Assembly: GCA_038501785.1 (NCBI GenBank)
Contig: JBAMJR010000099.1
Coordinates: 124,001 to 188,000 of the forward strand
Length of the DNA: 64,000 nucleotides
Origin: Myoxocephalus aenaeus
Lineage: Eukaryota > Chordata > Actinopteri > Perciformes > Cottidae
Direction: 5' to 3'
Positions 39,501-52,900 of the stretch are shown one piece after another (position 1 is the stretch's first letter; each line of letters begins with the position of its first letter). The notes beneath the pieces were generated by a model, which made no database searches, was not told where the DNA came from, and saw nothing but the letters and a program-made list of their open reading frames with translations. Both the position numbers and the translations under genes were made by a program.

Positions 39501-41207
39501 TTCAAAATCAAAAGCTTGTGTGTGTGTGTGTGTCCGTGTTGTACCTGCGCGTGGGTATCTGTAGACGTCGGTCTTGCGCTCTTCCAAAGCCGGAGATGGA
39601 ACATGAATGATCTCAACTTCAGACTCATCCACTTCCTCGTAAAGAATCTGTAGAGTCTTACCACCATCTGATTCTGGACCAGAAAGAGACCAGTAAAGGA
39701 CGGTTTTGTTTACAGGAGAAAACTGCAAGAATCAGAATCATCTTGAACACATAACACGGGTGAAGTCTCATACAGACAAACTTGTGTTATTCAAGTATCT
39801 ATAAATAATCCATCGTCATTTGATTGCCTCCTTGCTAAGACGACTACGACAGCAATCTATGTGATGTCTGTATTTCTCGCTCACCTTCACGAGCAGCTGG
39901 TGACCACCAGTATCCGGTGAAACGATCAAACTCTTCCTGCGTGACAAAAGTGGCAACACCGGCAGATTTGGGGTCCTCTTTTGGGTTATTAATACCTAAA
40001 ATAAAAGCAGAGAAAAATAGAAACAGTGTGTGAAAACTTCAAAGTACCAGGTAAGACTCTCCAGGAACATCTGTCTCAATCCTGACCTTTGTGGCAGAAG
40101 GTGAGCCTCCTCTCTTCACCCGTCTCAGTGCTGGTCACCCAAATGTCATTGTTGTTGATGAAGCCAATGAAGTTGGGGTCCCCAGGGCAGATCTTGGGGT
40201 CCATGCGCGTGCCTGAACTCTGGCTCTTAATTTCAATAGGATCCATGGGAGAAGTCTGCACAGAGAAGTTGAAGTTGTAGTTCCACACTTTGTCATCAAC
40301 AGACGTAAAAAAAAACATCAACTCTTTCTATTCCAGAGTCTGACCAAGAGGATGTTTCAGACCAATAGTGATATTTCAGAGTGCAAAAAATCGGATCACA
40401 TATCAGAATGGCTAAGGCGGTAAATATTTTGTTCATACCTTCCTGACATTTCACTGACAAACAGAATTTGTGTAAAAAGCAAAACAAAATCCTGTGTCTA
40501 ATTAGCCTTCTTACACACTTAGTCTTGCTGGGTTTAAATACTTATGGCCCATCAAATAATGAATAAACAGGAAATATTCGCCCTTCTTCCATAGATTCTT
40601 GCTGAAGGACCAGATGAGAGCAACACATCAGTGGGCTGAACGGAGATGATGTGCGGCCAGTGCTGGTTGTGGTGGCAGACTGGCAGTTGAATAAACTCAT
40701 GTGGCTATTCAACTACTTTTGTACTTGTTAGAAGTCATCTCAAGATAAATGTATATGTGGTCAAATTGTCATAATTCGGGACTAAACCCCATATACTCAA
40801 ACACGGGCAGAGTAATTTTCTTTTTTATCCCCACTACTCAGTCGCCACCTTTCTCAGCTCAGCTGCCTGTTCAACCAGTAGAGACTGACCTCTGGTGGTG
40901 TGAGCTGTGAACTAGAATACATCGCTTCAATTCAGCATCTCCGTATTGGTTTAATAGAAAGAGGAGGACCCGTATTTTTGACTATATTGAAAATAATACT
41001 GTCTGGATTTCTAAATACCATGGTACATTGTAATACCTCGATGCCGTCCAAGTCTAATATCAGACTGGTATTGTTTTTAACATCATGCTACTTTCCTGTA
41101 AAAATATGTATCTCCAAATTTTGTGATTTTTTATTGTTTTAATTTTCGATGATCATCGATATTAGAAAACTACTTAACCTCACAGCAGAAAACAGGACTG
41201 ATAAATA

Positions 41208-41283
<76 letters not shown>

Positions 41284-44125
41284 AAATGTAAAAAAAAAAG
41301 AAGTAATTGTTACAGCTTTAGTCACAATTATTTCTTAACCAAAAATAGGAGATCTACTGTAGTGAGGGTGAATTCTCCAGTTGAAAAATAAACGTATCAG
41401 TGCTCCCTGGTGGACAAACTCTGCAATAATGAAACATTGTTTCCAAATGAGCCTCAACTACATCTTTGCCATTTCTGTAATTGAACTACTTGCATGTGAC
41501 ATATACGCCAATACAGATATATCTGTGATAAGCTAATTCAGCCTGATATTGACCTTTTCAGCAATCTTAGCCGTACTTCGTGTGTGACACTTAAAGTCTT
41601 GTTTTACTGTCCTTTAACTCACAGTGAAGCTGTTGTTTCCACCATCACGGCAATAGTACAGACTGCTGTTGGCCTGGAACAGGAAGAGGCCGCTGGGTCG
41701 GTGGTAATCATAGGAGGTGATACCAGACACCCCCAAGCGTTTCCTTTCTCGCAGCAGCTCCTCCTCCCGCGAGAATCCCCCGTGGTGAGGGCTGGCCTGA
41801 GGTCAGGGGTGACAGGAGGACACACAATGTGACAATTCTGGCCGAGCGAGGTCAAAGTCGAAGAACATGGAAAACAAACAAACAGCAAGAAAATATTACC
41901 ATACTTAATTAAAGAGTGCAATGCCATGTACCAATGAATAGAACCTCTTATCTGCTCTCTCTTCAGCGAACAAATCACAAAACAACTCACGTTTATGAAA
42001 TAAGGTGGTGGTCAAGATAATTTTGTCTTTACGGGAAGATTTACAACAGTAGTTTTAAGCTCCATGAGGAAAGACGCTCCTACGAAAGGAGTGGTTCATA
42101 ATCATCCTCTAAACAATTATTCCCTTTTAAATCTAGTTCGGATCGGCTCCATCACATTAAAGTGTCAGAGTGGGTTATAAATCCTTCTCACCTGAAAGCG
42201 ATCCAGCATCTTTTTCCATGACAAAACCAATAGAGCATCTTTGCGGATCTTCTTGGGAATGTCCGAGTAGAGTAAAGCATTGTCCCTGCTGGCGTACGGC
42301 ATTCCTGTGAGAGCAGAGATGCTTAGTCAACGACCGAGCTCCCATTTGTGCAGGTCTTACGGGTCTCTGGAAATGCTATCACACGCTACACCTAACTGCT
42401 TGAGACATGGAGGCAGCAAAGAGCAGCAACCACTTTGCAGAGATTGTGTGAACTACAGATGCAGAAAAAAAGTAGAAAGATAGCCTCAAGGCAAAATGGT
42501 GATCCTGTACAAGTTATCGGCCTGAAAACAAATACATATTCCAACAACTGTGACAGGTTCCAACTTTCAGGTCGCCCAAACTCACCAAGGTAGTAGATGC
42601 GGTGGGAGTGCGGACTGGTCTCGTCCTTCTGGATGAACTGGAAGTCGTGTGGCGCCTTGTTGATAACCACGCCTGTGTTCTTGCGGCTGTTGTGGATGAT
42701 CTTCCGCAGGCCATCCCATGTATGCTTCTCTACCTGGAACTGTGTGGGATTCACATCCTCCATCTCCACCACCTCTGTACTGTCGGAGAGCTCGTCCACC
42801 CCGGTCATGCCTGCCAGTGCCCGCCTGATTCTGCGGACAGAACTCAGACTGATCAGATACATCGACAGTAAATCACAAAGAGAAAGTAACACTAGCAAAC
42901 GTGTGTATATCTCCGATTGAGGAAGTTATATTTTACCTAACTAATGTATTGGTCTACTAATCATATAATGTAGGTGTTGGATAATGTGGTCAAAACATAT
43001 TTAAGAAATCTTTTCATGGTATTTGCCAAGGTAGTAGTGTGGCACTATGGATGGCAATGGTGATCTGTCGAATAAAGTTTGATTGATTAATCGGTTTGGC
43101 CGAGCGCTGCCACTCCAGCCATAAATGTGTAACGGACTTTGAATTACACTTATTAATGTCAGAGACTATGTTTTCAGAAAACAATTCTCTACTACACAAA
43201 AACCCTTCTGCCGATTCAATTTGGCGCTCTCTCTTCCAAATAATCCAGCAACGCAACAATCAAATCGCACACTTCAGGGTTCCTCCTCAACCCAGGAACA
43301 TGCACCAACATGATGGTTTGGAAGAGTGGCTTTTAGCAATGAGACGGGACATGCTACATACGTAGGTAACAGAAGCTCTGTGAGGAGAGATGGGCAGTGG
43401 GGAAAAACAGTGTGCAGATAAATTAAGTTTATTTCAACACACACGCACTACACAAACGGAAAAGAGCCAAACTGAAAGCACCCCAAACGCTACTACCAGG
43501 CTTCGCCCGCAACGTTTAAATATATAATAATGTAATATATAATAACATTACCATGATGTGTTCAAAGGAAATCTTGTACAATTTAGTTTTTAGCAAGAAA
43601 CTTCAATAAATCCAGTGGTTTTCACAGCTAAATAAAACAAATAGGAGATGGAATTATAACCAGTTTAACTTCCGAACACTAGCAGCTTATAATAGGGAAT
43701 AAAATCAACTAATGTCTGAAATAAGTATTTCAATAAAAATACAATATTTGTTTTCCCTAATCATTTTAATTGTGTGTTTTATACAAATAGCCACTATGGA
43801 TAACAATAACAAAAGTAAAAGTAAAAACATTTAGGATTTTACACTAACTGACAGTTGAAATCCTTTTTTGGGACGGGGTGAAACAAGTTAGTCTAGTGCC
43901 TTGCTGTCCATTATAGTTCCAAGAAAGAAAATCTTATCGGTTAGTCGGCAAAGAGCAGAATCGGCAGGTCCGATTGAAACATAAAAAAAAAAAAATCTGA
44001 ATCAGTCAAGAAACTTGCAATCGGTGCACCTTCGGGAAATTAAAATGTGTGGGGTTAAATGTCCCCTACCTTTCCTGGCCGTCTTCTGTTTTGTCTTCAG
44101 TTTTCCGCCTCTTTACTTTGTGCAT
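33531..44125 (-). CDS. dpp9: dpp9, dipeptidyl peptidase 9 (complete, 20 coding exons, 892 aa)
   Basis: Coding exons in transcript order: 44125-44070, 42830-42586, 42304-42192, 41796-41623, 40255-40087, 39995-39885, 39673-39545, 39147-39086, 38997-38897, 38788-38611, 38508-38349, 37551-37472, 37184-37014, 36360-36225, 36083-35938, 35632-35486, 35147-34995, 34514-34372, 34140-34029, 33623-33531. All junctions are GT-AG and in frame; the sum is 2679 nt. DPP9 is an intracellular serine protease that removes X-Pro dipeptides and restrains NLRP1/CARD8 inflammasomes in mammals. The N-terminal beta-propeller contains the substrate-binding EE motif (FVTQEEFDRFTGYWW). The C-terminal alpha/beta-hydrolase domain has catalytic Ser759 (HGWSYGG), Asp837 (HGFLDENVHF) and His869 (NERHSIRCP). 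An internal Met at 42808 would give an 866-aa short form. FQVEKHTWDGLRKIIHNSRK near the N-terminus matches DPP9 rather than DPP8. No membrane anchor is present, as expected. Confidence 0.96.
35770..35890 (+). mobile_element. fragment of the GTAGTGGAAGAA-type repeat in a dpp9 intron
   Basis: ATGAAGTATTCAGATTGTTT, then ATTTAGGTAAAAATACCAAC and ACTATCAAAAGTAAACCTAC, match the 5' half of the family seen at 13046-13445. The copy is decayed. Confidence 0.4.
41210..41280. repeat. (AT)n microsatellite in a dpp9 intron
   Basis: About 35 uninterrupted AT units in the intron between exons 41796-41623 and 40255-40087. The sequence is self-complementary and can extrude as a cruciform. Confidence 0.96.
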
Positions 44126-44160
44126 TAACCGTTCAACGACCCAGGACCAGCACTGACTCC
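44070..44160 (-). other. dpp9: dpp9 first coding exon, with 5'UTR and basic N-terminus
   Basis: The exon is bounded by acceptor CCCACAG and donor GTAGGG. Its ATG at 44125 is followed by MHKVKRRKTEDKTEDGQE. The basic cluster resembles the N-terminal MRKVKK-type sequence of the mammalian long DPP9 form, which acts as a nuclear localisation signal. The frame is open upstream of the ATG within the exon, so a more upstream start is not strictly excluded. Confidence 0.7.
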
Positions 44161-45381
44161 CTGTGGGAAACCGGGTCAACACATAAGAACTGATGATGTC
44201 AAACAGCCAAAACAAATCACATATCGTTACACGGCAGCACCTGGTCTGCCTGACAAACAGATCATTTGAACAGTTCTGAATATGTGAGAACCTAGACGAT
44301 GCCTGAAGCTAAGCTCAGCTGCTATTAAACAGTGAATCCGTTACTGAAGTGACGGCTCTGAATGTCTCTGTGCTGCTTCATCGTGGAGCTGCTGCTCTTC
44401 AGCAGACCATCGCCACACTTACAGCTGTGCGTTCCTGATATGGGGTCTCATTGAGTGTGACTCAGCTGCATGACACTTCAACGTCTGTGTCATAACTGTG
44501 GCAAATATTACACTGTCCCTCCACATTTTACTGTAGGCTGTGCCTTTGCCACGGGCCTAACGGACAAGCAAATTCTTTAGAAGTTCATTCCCTGAAAAAC
44601 AACGGCAACCGGTCCCTTCAAGTTGATGAGAGGGAACTATAATGCATGAAACAGAACTAAAACTGAAAGGTCACTTTATTCAATCATTCGTTCCAATATA
44701 ACACCACCTGTTATCACGTGACTGAAGATCCAGGTGACATGAAGACAGACAGCTGATCAAACTCCATCTGTTGATGACGGCTGTGTGATGAGTTTAGTGC
44801 TCCACAGAAACCTACTGAATGGGTTTCTTTTGTTTCTTTGCTTAATTTTACTCTACTTGATGGTCGTCGTTTCTTTAAGATATATACAATCTTTATAAAT
44901 TATATTTGTGTTTAGAAGCTGGATGAAAAACTCTTTGGACCGTCTTTTTGACTACTGACTATGTTTAGCCTAAAATATGATCCATGAATACATACATTTG
45001 AGAATAACCAGTGAGATACTAATTATTCTCAATTTGTTTCCCACAGAATTCATAGCTTTGCTTTGTTTTGTCCACACAACAGTGTCGTCTTCTTCAGTGA
45101 AACCGCAAACTGTGTTTTCATGGGAAGCACAAATAAACGTGTTACAACTCGTTAAAAAGGGATACAGGCTGAATCCCTGATGGCAACGTCCCAGTTTATT
45201 CTCCCAGTCTGTATATGAACACAGACCCCCTCACGGTTTTGATCATCTCTGGCATCACCTTCTTCTTAGCTTGTATGTTTCCGAGCATCCGTGTTTAAAT
45301 CATCAATGTTGTGTGACAGACACTACCGACCTGAACGAGGCTATCACAGACACCCTGGGGTGCGTTATTCCTCTCCGTTAC

Positions 45382-45500
45382 CTCGGCTAGCACCGAGCAG
45401 CCGAGCGGAGTGACACAGAAAACGTTCATTCATTTCCAGCTTACTCTTTCTGCCCCAAAACCTCGAAAGCGTTCCTGCTTCTGTCGAAGAAACATCCGAG
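45382..45500 (-). promoter_or_regulatory. dpp9: candidate dpp9 noncoding first exon and promoter area
   Basis: On the minus strand, GCTAGCCGAG before a GTAACGGAG donor (exon end at 45382) lies in a locally GC- and CpG-richer patch about 1.2 kb upstream of the first coding exon. No TATA box is evident, as expected for a housekeeping gene. The 5' limit is a guess. Confidence 0.4.
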
Positions 45501-45889
45501 TTGGATACAACGGTCAGGCTGTGAATAAATGACAGAAGTCCACTGACGTTACTTCACAGAGGGATGCTAGCTTAATGCTAATGTGCGTACAACGCGGAAA
45601 TAGCTGGAAAAAACAATCGAGATGACGACCTTTGACCCGGATGTTGTATTCCGTTACACTGCGTGTAGAAACCATGGCAGAAATAGATTTACCTTCTTTT
45701 TTTTTACAGCAGAAATAACCCAAATAATAGTCTGCGGAAATAAAAAACATATTAAAAGAAATAAATTCGCAAATATCTAGTCCTTTTTTTAGAGCATCTG
45801 AATACTGGTGGGACTCAGTTTGTTTAATTAATTAGTTTTGTTTAATTTAATCTTAAAAAGGTACCAATGATTCATATTTTAACATAAAG

Positions 45890-46230
45890 GCTACAATTAA
45901 TTGTTTTTTTCCATTACTGATTAATGTGACGATTATTTTCTCTGATAAATAAATCATTTTGTCTTTCAAATTTTATAACAAAAATGTAAATGTCCTTCAC
46001 AGTTTTTAAGAGGCCAAACATCTAGAAATGTCTTGTTCCAGACACACTTCATTTGCAATGATATCAAAAGAAAAGCGGACAATATTCCAATTGGATAGGC
46101 AGGAACCAAAAGATGCAATTTTTTGATCGAAAACCACTGCCACGATTAATCATTCAATAGATGATGATACATGTCCTATCAATCTACTAATGGATTAATC
46201 GAATAATTGTTTCAGCTTTACTTTTCAAGT
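45890..46230. mobile_element. degraded CGATTAAT-type repeat between dpp9 and dazap1
   Basis: GATTAATGTGACGATTATTT and TCCTTCACAGTTTTTAAGAG sit near one end, and AATGGATTAATCGAATAATT followed by GTTTCAGCTTTA at the other. This is the block order of a widespread fish repeat, also found at 26735-26960. It fills most of the short gap between the two genes. Confidence 0.55.
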
Positions 46231-46308
46231 ATTCCCCCGAAACACCAGCAGCAAATACATACACAACCAAATACAAACATCTGGGACAAGCACTCTATCC
46301 TTAAAACA

Positions 46309-46982
46309 TTTATTTTTGTAATAATTTGTCCTTTTTTACTTTTTGCGTAAGTGCAAAAAATGCACCCAAAAGAGCCACCTGAGGGAAGTCTACATCTTTA
46401 AATAAAAAAACAAGCAAAGTGTACATTTATAGTACAAAATTCTCTTTTTAAAAAATTGCACAGTTTGTGTATAATATATATATAATAATCTCCATTTTAA
46501 ACAAACTTTAAAGGCTCAGAAAGTAAACAAAATCCACCAAATGAAAAATAAAAACATTTTTCCCTAGAATTTAAAGCTGAGGAAACTTGAGACCCTGTTT
46601 TCATTTGTGTCCACCATAAATATACATATTTATATGCAAGTCTCTTTACATATAGTCTCTGTGCTAGTGTTTGACCAGACAATCAAAATTATTGCAAAGT
46701 AGTTTAGTTCTACTATAAAACATGGGGTGGGGGGTAGGGGGATAAAAGCTTCTTTCTGCTGAATGTTCATTAAGTTATGCAAAAAAACCTGGGTTTCATT
46801 AGACCCCTTTTGAATTTACTGGAAATCCTGCTTTCACAAACTGTGCATTCAACATTCCCACAGAACGATCCAGAACTCCAGTTTCGTTTTTTAGCGAGAA
46901 CACACATTTCCCTGACTTCTTTTTTTCTTCTTTTTTTTTAACTTCACACAGCGACCCTGCCTAGTCGGGGAAGGGAAGGGGG
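46309..46982 (-). terminator. dazap1: dazap1 3'UTR and poly(A) signal
   Basis: The minus strand has AATAAA at 46314-46309, about 670 nt after the dazap1 stop. The interval is AT-rich and free of other exons. Confidence 0.6.
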
Positions 46983-49900
46983 TCAGCGTCGATACGGGTG
47001 GAAGCCCTGTACGTTGTTGTGGTTCTGCCCTCTGCCGAACGCAACGGCACCGGGCTGGGGGGCGCCGGCGGGCTGTGCTGTCGGGGCCCCGTACGAAGCC
47101 GTCGGCTGGCTGGGGTCTGCGAAGCTGTGAGTGAAGGCTGTCAGGTCCTGTCCGTACCCTGAGGAGGACAATAGAGAGCAGAGAGCAGCAGAAAGAGAAG
47201 AGGAATTTAATGTCAGGGTCACCAGACACTGTTTAAGGAAAAGCCTCCTTTAAAAGTATCTAATTGCATATTAATTACTCACCTCATGTTACCTTGAAGC
47301 TTGTAGAAAACTTTGTCTCCTAAACTATTTCAAAAGGCCAAGTCATTTTTCCAATCGTATGCTCAGTACTTCCCAAACACGTGCATTTTTGCTAAAATCA
47401 CATTATTATACAGCACAAGTTGTGCGAGTTTGTAAACAAATGTTTTGATATAGTTTTGCGGTTGTTGAACGCCGCCCTATTTACTTCAAATCAAATGAAA
47501 TGTTTTATTCTTTTTTAACCATCGAGGCGTGCAAGAAAAAATATATTCAAGAATTCAAGGTAACACGGGGTGAGTAACTGATATACAAATGGTCATTTTG
47601 TAGGTGAAATATCCCTTTTAGGAAGAAAAAAACCCTATTACCCTTTTACTGTACTGTCCAATTGTTATTTTTCTTTGAACAACAATTACAGGTTCTGTTC
47701 AACTGCAACTGTTTGAAGTATTTGTCACAATGATCATCATCATGCTGCCTTCTTGTTCCACTTATACCATTTTGTCCTAGCCTCTGATCCCCATGGTTAA
47801 CTGATAAAATAGATAAGTTTAACAGTCTTATTTTATGAGCTTTTTTATTTTTACTTTGTTTAGTAATTCAATCTTGACTAGTTATATATATATATGTATG
47901 GGATCTAAAAGATATACTTACTGTATTTTTATTGAAGATGTGTTTGTGATGAAGTGCTATATACATAAATGAACTGTGACACACCAAACGACTAAATAGA
48001 ATAAAAAAATGAAATATGCATCTTGTATATTATATCAAGACTTTAAAAGTTTCATGGTGGATTTTTTGCTCTAGATTTAAATACTGTATGCCTTCAATGA
48101 GCCCGTTAGTGTTGAACATTATTGTGTAACATTGTTAAAATGTATACATAATTTAATAAACACTTAAAAGGGACTTCATTGAGGAAAACAATGTCTAGAT
48201 TTTCTTGATGATCAGTGCAACACACATAATGTTCCTCTATTCAGACACTGGATGGCACCACCCCCCTGCAAACAAACAAGGGAGCCAAAGTGACACCTGG
48301 GGAAGGAAACTAACCAACTAAAGGCTGGCGCAAACCAAAATTCACCAGCCAGTGCGGTCCAAGCCAAAGGGACATTAAAGTGTAAAAAAACGGAATGGTT
48401 TGCTACCAAATGACTGGTCGTATATGAAAACCAGCTGAAGCCAAATCTTTCCAGTGTCTTGCTGGTTAATTCCCTGCCCTTGAATCATTCAGTCAGCACT
48501 GACTTTGAAATGTCACCGATACATACTGGAGTGGAAAGACAGAAAGACAGAGAGAGAAAGAAAGGTGAGAAAAGTTAGAAAATACCATTTCTTTTGGGGT
48601 GTTCAAAGTGCTCCATGAACAGAACAAAAATAAGAGGGAGCGGTCCCACTTTGACCACCCAACAGGGAGGCGAGAAGTGACATTGGACTTTTACTGCCAT
48701 CGTCTCCTTCTTTAAATCTTCTTTCCTTTCTCATCCCTTTAGCTATAATGTGGAGACAGTACATGGGGAAAAGACAATGGGTGAATGGACTGATGATGCA
48801 TAGAGACAACTGAACCATGAACACATTTTCTGACAATTAGATCATCCTTTTATAATCTGCAAAGCAATGCAGACAGCGAGAGTGAACAAAAAGGAGGACA
48901 TGGTTTGTCTTGGTATAGTAAAGCTACAGCCGCTGAGGGAGATGACTGCTTAGAGCTCTGCATGGCAAATTTCAACCTAAATGTTTTAAATCCTCTCAGT
49001 CGTGGCAGTCGTAGCTGTGTTTTACTGTACAAGAGTATACACAGTAATTTGTATGTACATGCAAAATGTACATGCAAATACAAAGCACAAAGCAAAAGAA
49101 AAGAGGAAAAGAAGCAGGTTGCAGCTCTAAAAACACTACATTACTGAACAAATGCTACTTTTCTGGTTGAGAAGACGATGCTGGCACCTACCTGCACTAT
49201 ATCCTCCCTGCTCAGCCTGACCATTACTGTGAGAAGGACGCGTTGGTCCGTAGGCAGAGGGGTCCTGAAGGTAGTTACCCAAGCCTATCAGGGAGATGAG
49301 GAGACCAGGTTGACTGAACCCAGATACTGCTGGCCAACTACATAGTTCCCCCCTCACTGACCTAACAGAGCTGCACACTCAATTACTGCGTCTGCACTAT
49401 GCTGAGAGGCCTGAAGTACTTGTACTCTGCAATGACAACAAAGTTGAATCTGAATCTGAAGTCAAAACAAAATGAATGCGAGTGTGTGATCTATCTGCTA
49501 GCATGCCTGACTTTTTAAATCATGCCAGCTTTGGGTCATGACATTTTGAGAAATGTGCATGATATGCTAAGATGCAACTAACGTAGGAAATACGTTTTCC
49601 TACGACCAAGAAAATGTTATGAAAGTGAAGCAACTAGAAACCGAAACTAGAACGCACGGTTTAGCATGTTTTAGTCCATAAAATAGGACTTGTATAGACT
49701 TCACATTTTAAAGATGGATTTCTTATTTTCTAAGCAAACATTGGTCTTGATGACTTTCAGCATGCTGTGACAATCAACTTGAAATTGACTTGATTTATCT
49801 TTGTTACTTTTCATCATTGTGTTGTGTCCTCCAGTTGTACGCGCCAACCATTTTTTCACAACTTTGGGTTACTTGCGTAATCAAAATTCTGAGTAGCACA

Positions 49901-52900
49901 TCAAAATGAGTCCTTGGTGGGTCATTCAAGCAACTTTCTCATCTCCAAATTGTCAGAATGAACTCCATTGATGAGCTAGTCTGTTGAAAAAAATTCTGAT
50001 CCATAAAATTAACATGGGCATAACTAAAGTGAAGCAAAATATGACGCTCTTCGGCAGTTAATTCTCAAATGTCCGATGTCACAATGTTCCTGAATGCACC
50101 CAGAAGTTTTGACAAAAGAAAATCAACAACATGTTTATTGTGATACAGTATAACAAAAGTAAAGCCAGTGCCTGCCTGGAAGGTGGGAATAATTTATAAT
50201 ATATATATTATGTATTACAAAATGATTGGCCTTGAATCAAATATTTATGCTTTAAAACCTTCAAAACTACTAGTTTGACTCTAAACAAATTATTTTAACT
50301 AGAACCAAACTTGCTTTATTTGTCTAGCTTCAACCATTTACTAATATTACACAGGTAAAAATGTCATACCCAGTTCCTGCTATTGTTACATAAACTTTCG
50401 TGATATAGGTGTGGGATTTGTGTCCACATCATCATCAATGTTTCCCATTTTATCTTAATTTCATAAAAGCGTTGCAAGAAAGACTGAGTTGCTACTACTG
50501 ACTAAGTGCCTGAACAAGCAGCGCACATTAAATGCAAAAAGCTGGATGGAAGATAAGCACAGGCAAGAAACACTGAAGAAGATGAGCACCTGTCATGACT
50601 GACGGCGATCACGCCGGCTGTAAGTGTAGATCCAGCAGTGTGAAGCAGCTGTAAGCGAAGTCAGAAGAAAAATACCAGCAAGCCAAAAGACTAAATGTCA
50701 CTTCTAAATGAGCATCTGACTCTTATATGACTGTGTGTTTATGTAACTGAATGGGTGAATGTCGAATGCTGAATAAAGCTGGTTCCTTTTCAATGGATGC
50801 TGCTTAGTTATCACAGACTTCAAGCAACCTCCTAATTGTTTTAAGTCATAGCAATTAATAAGGCACATCATTTTCGAGAGGTGACTTGATGAAATATCTT
50901 ATTTTGAAGATCCAACATGCTGACTGAAGTTTAGCCAAGAATTCAGCTCAGTACAGATCCACGAGGAATAATTATCCTGGATGAACACAGTCCAGCTCAA
51001 AGACCACAAAGACACCCACCAGAAAGTAAAACCTGCAGACATGTTACGTAACAATGGACTCTTTCTAATATCTGCATTGTCCACAAGGTAGAGGCTCAAG
51101 GTTCACATTTTGCAGACAAACATGCAAAACTCCAGTGTGATAAATTGATGGACATGTTAAACATTTTTAAAGATAGCTTGGCAGGTTGGACATGCCTGAT
51201 TCCAGAAAAAGGGTTTCACGGGCATGATACTGTCATGCTGGTGCTCTTCTGTGGCTATTGTGTCAAGACCAGGAAAATAAGCCAGCAAAGTCATTAACAG
51301 GGAGGAAGCAAGGGGAGGAGTAATTAGAGGTCAGAACATTTGAAACAAGTCAAATGTCAAGTACAGTCGGTCAGGAGAAGGTTGCACTCCCTGGAAAATA
51401 AAAAAAATAAAAAAAACATTGCAAGGCAGGATGATCTAATTCAAAAACCTAACAAGACCTACCAGTCTGTTTACTAATCCACAGCCCAGCTGGAAAAACT
51501 TGACAGAAATGTCTGCTGAAGAATCCTGGATATGGTGAAACTTCAGCAGCATCTTCACCGCAGACCCAGAGGCCTTCATGTATGCAAGAAGCATGTATGC
51601 ATGTGGAGCAGTTCATGCTAAATGGTACCAAGAGACAAGCTCCTGCTTGTCTATGGGTTGTAGAAATGCACTTAAATGAGATGTAGTTGCACCCAATAAA
51701 ATCCAGGGAGATGGGCAGGGTCGAGGAGTGAATTTAAATCAAATGGGAGAGAATAGGGCAGCAAACTGCTTAATGCACAATGCTATTCTTACCATACTGG
51801 CTATAAGGGAAGTCAGGCTGCCCAGTGGGAGCTTTGCTCAAGTCCTGAGTTGGTGTGGTGGCAGGGGCGAAACCCAGAGGTGCAGTTCCTGGAGTGGTGG
51901 GCGGAGGAGGAATCTGTGGAGCATACTGGTCTGCTTGGGGTGCGCCGAAACTGTAACCTGTTGGAGAGTAATAAGGTCATTTCTATGACTGTTGCTTCAT
52001 CACAGATGGTATATTATGCACGAGTACAAAAGCCAAATGTTGGTGTCCCTAAATAAAACACAAAATGATCTTCTCCACATAGTCTAGTCTAGTCAATCTA
52101 GTTGACCACACCACATCATCATACAAAAACCACTACTGGATAACGTGTTAACCAAGCAACTAAACCTCTTCTCATTTTAGCCGGTTAGAATACATCCAAA
52201 TTTCTCTTTCACATATCAGCGGCTGGAACAAATTGTGACGAACAAATTTGTAACGAATCATTATGGGCTTCTTTTACACCACTTTTTTTTTTCTGCATAT
52301 TTTGTCAAAGATGTATAATAGGTGTAATAATGGTAAGGTAATAAAACCCCTCACAGAATGTTTAGCAAGATTTCATGAAATGCTGGTATCTGCGAGTCAG
52401 TCTGTCTCTGATAAGGTGGAAGTTCCTCCCTAACAACAGCCAGCAAAGCTGCCTGGAAAACCTGACATAGATTAAATTAACACATTTTACACACCCATTA
52501 GAGTATTGATGATGTAAATGTTGTTTGTCCCCATCTCCACCTAACTCTCACCGTGTTACCTTTACATTTGCTATATCACCTGTAAGTACTTTGTAGTGAT
52601 GTCAAAACAACAACAAAGTGCAAAGCAGGAGTGAGTCAGTATTACTGACCAAACTGAGGTGCTGTGCTGTAGCCCTGCTGAGGGTAGCCCTGAGGTGCAG
52701 CAAAGCCACCCGCTGGGGTCGTGACCAGGAATGCGTTGAAAGGTGACGGAGGCTGTGTGGGGGTTCCACGGCTGGCTGTCAACTGAGGTCCATACCCGCC
52801 TGCTCCAATACAGAACAGATCTATTTTACAGAAATGTTTTTACATAAATATATGTTTTATATATTGGATACACAAGCAATACAAGTCATATCTGTGCCAG

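Noticed and set aside
41149..41391. Frame with a Tyr-Ile repeat
   Set aside because: It is a translation of the (AT)n microsatellite inside a dpp9 intron.
33531..44125. Assignment to dpp8 instead of dpp9
   Set aside because: The N-terminal part (VEKHTWDGLRKIIHNSRK), the long-form basic exon and the length fit DPP9. DPP8 has a different N-terminal sequence and lacks this synteny.
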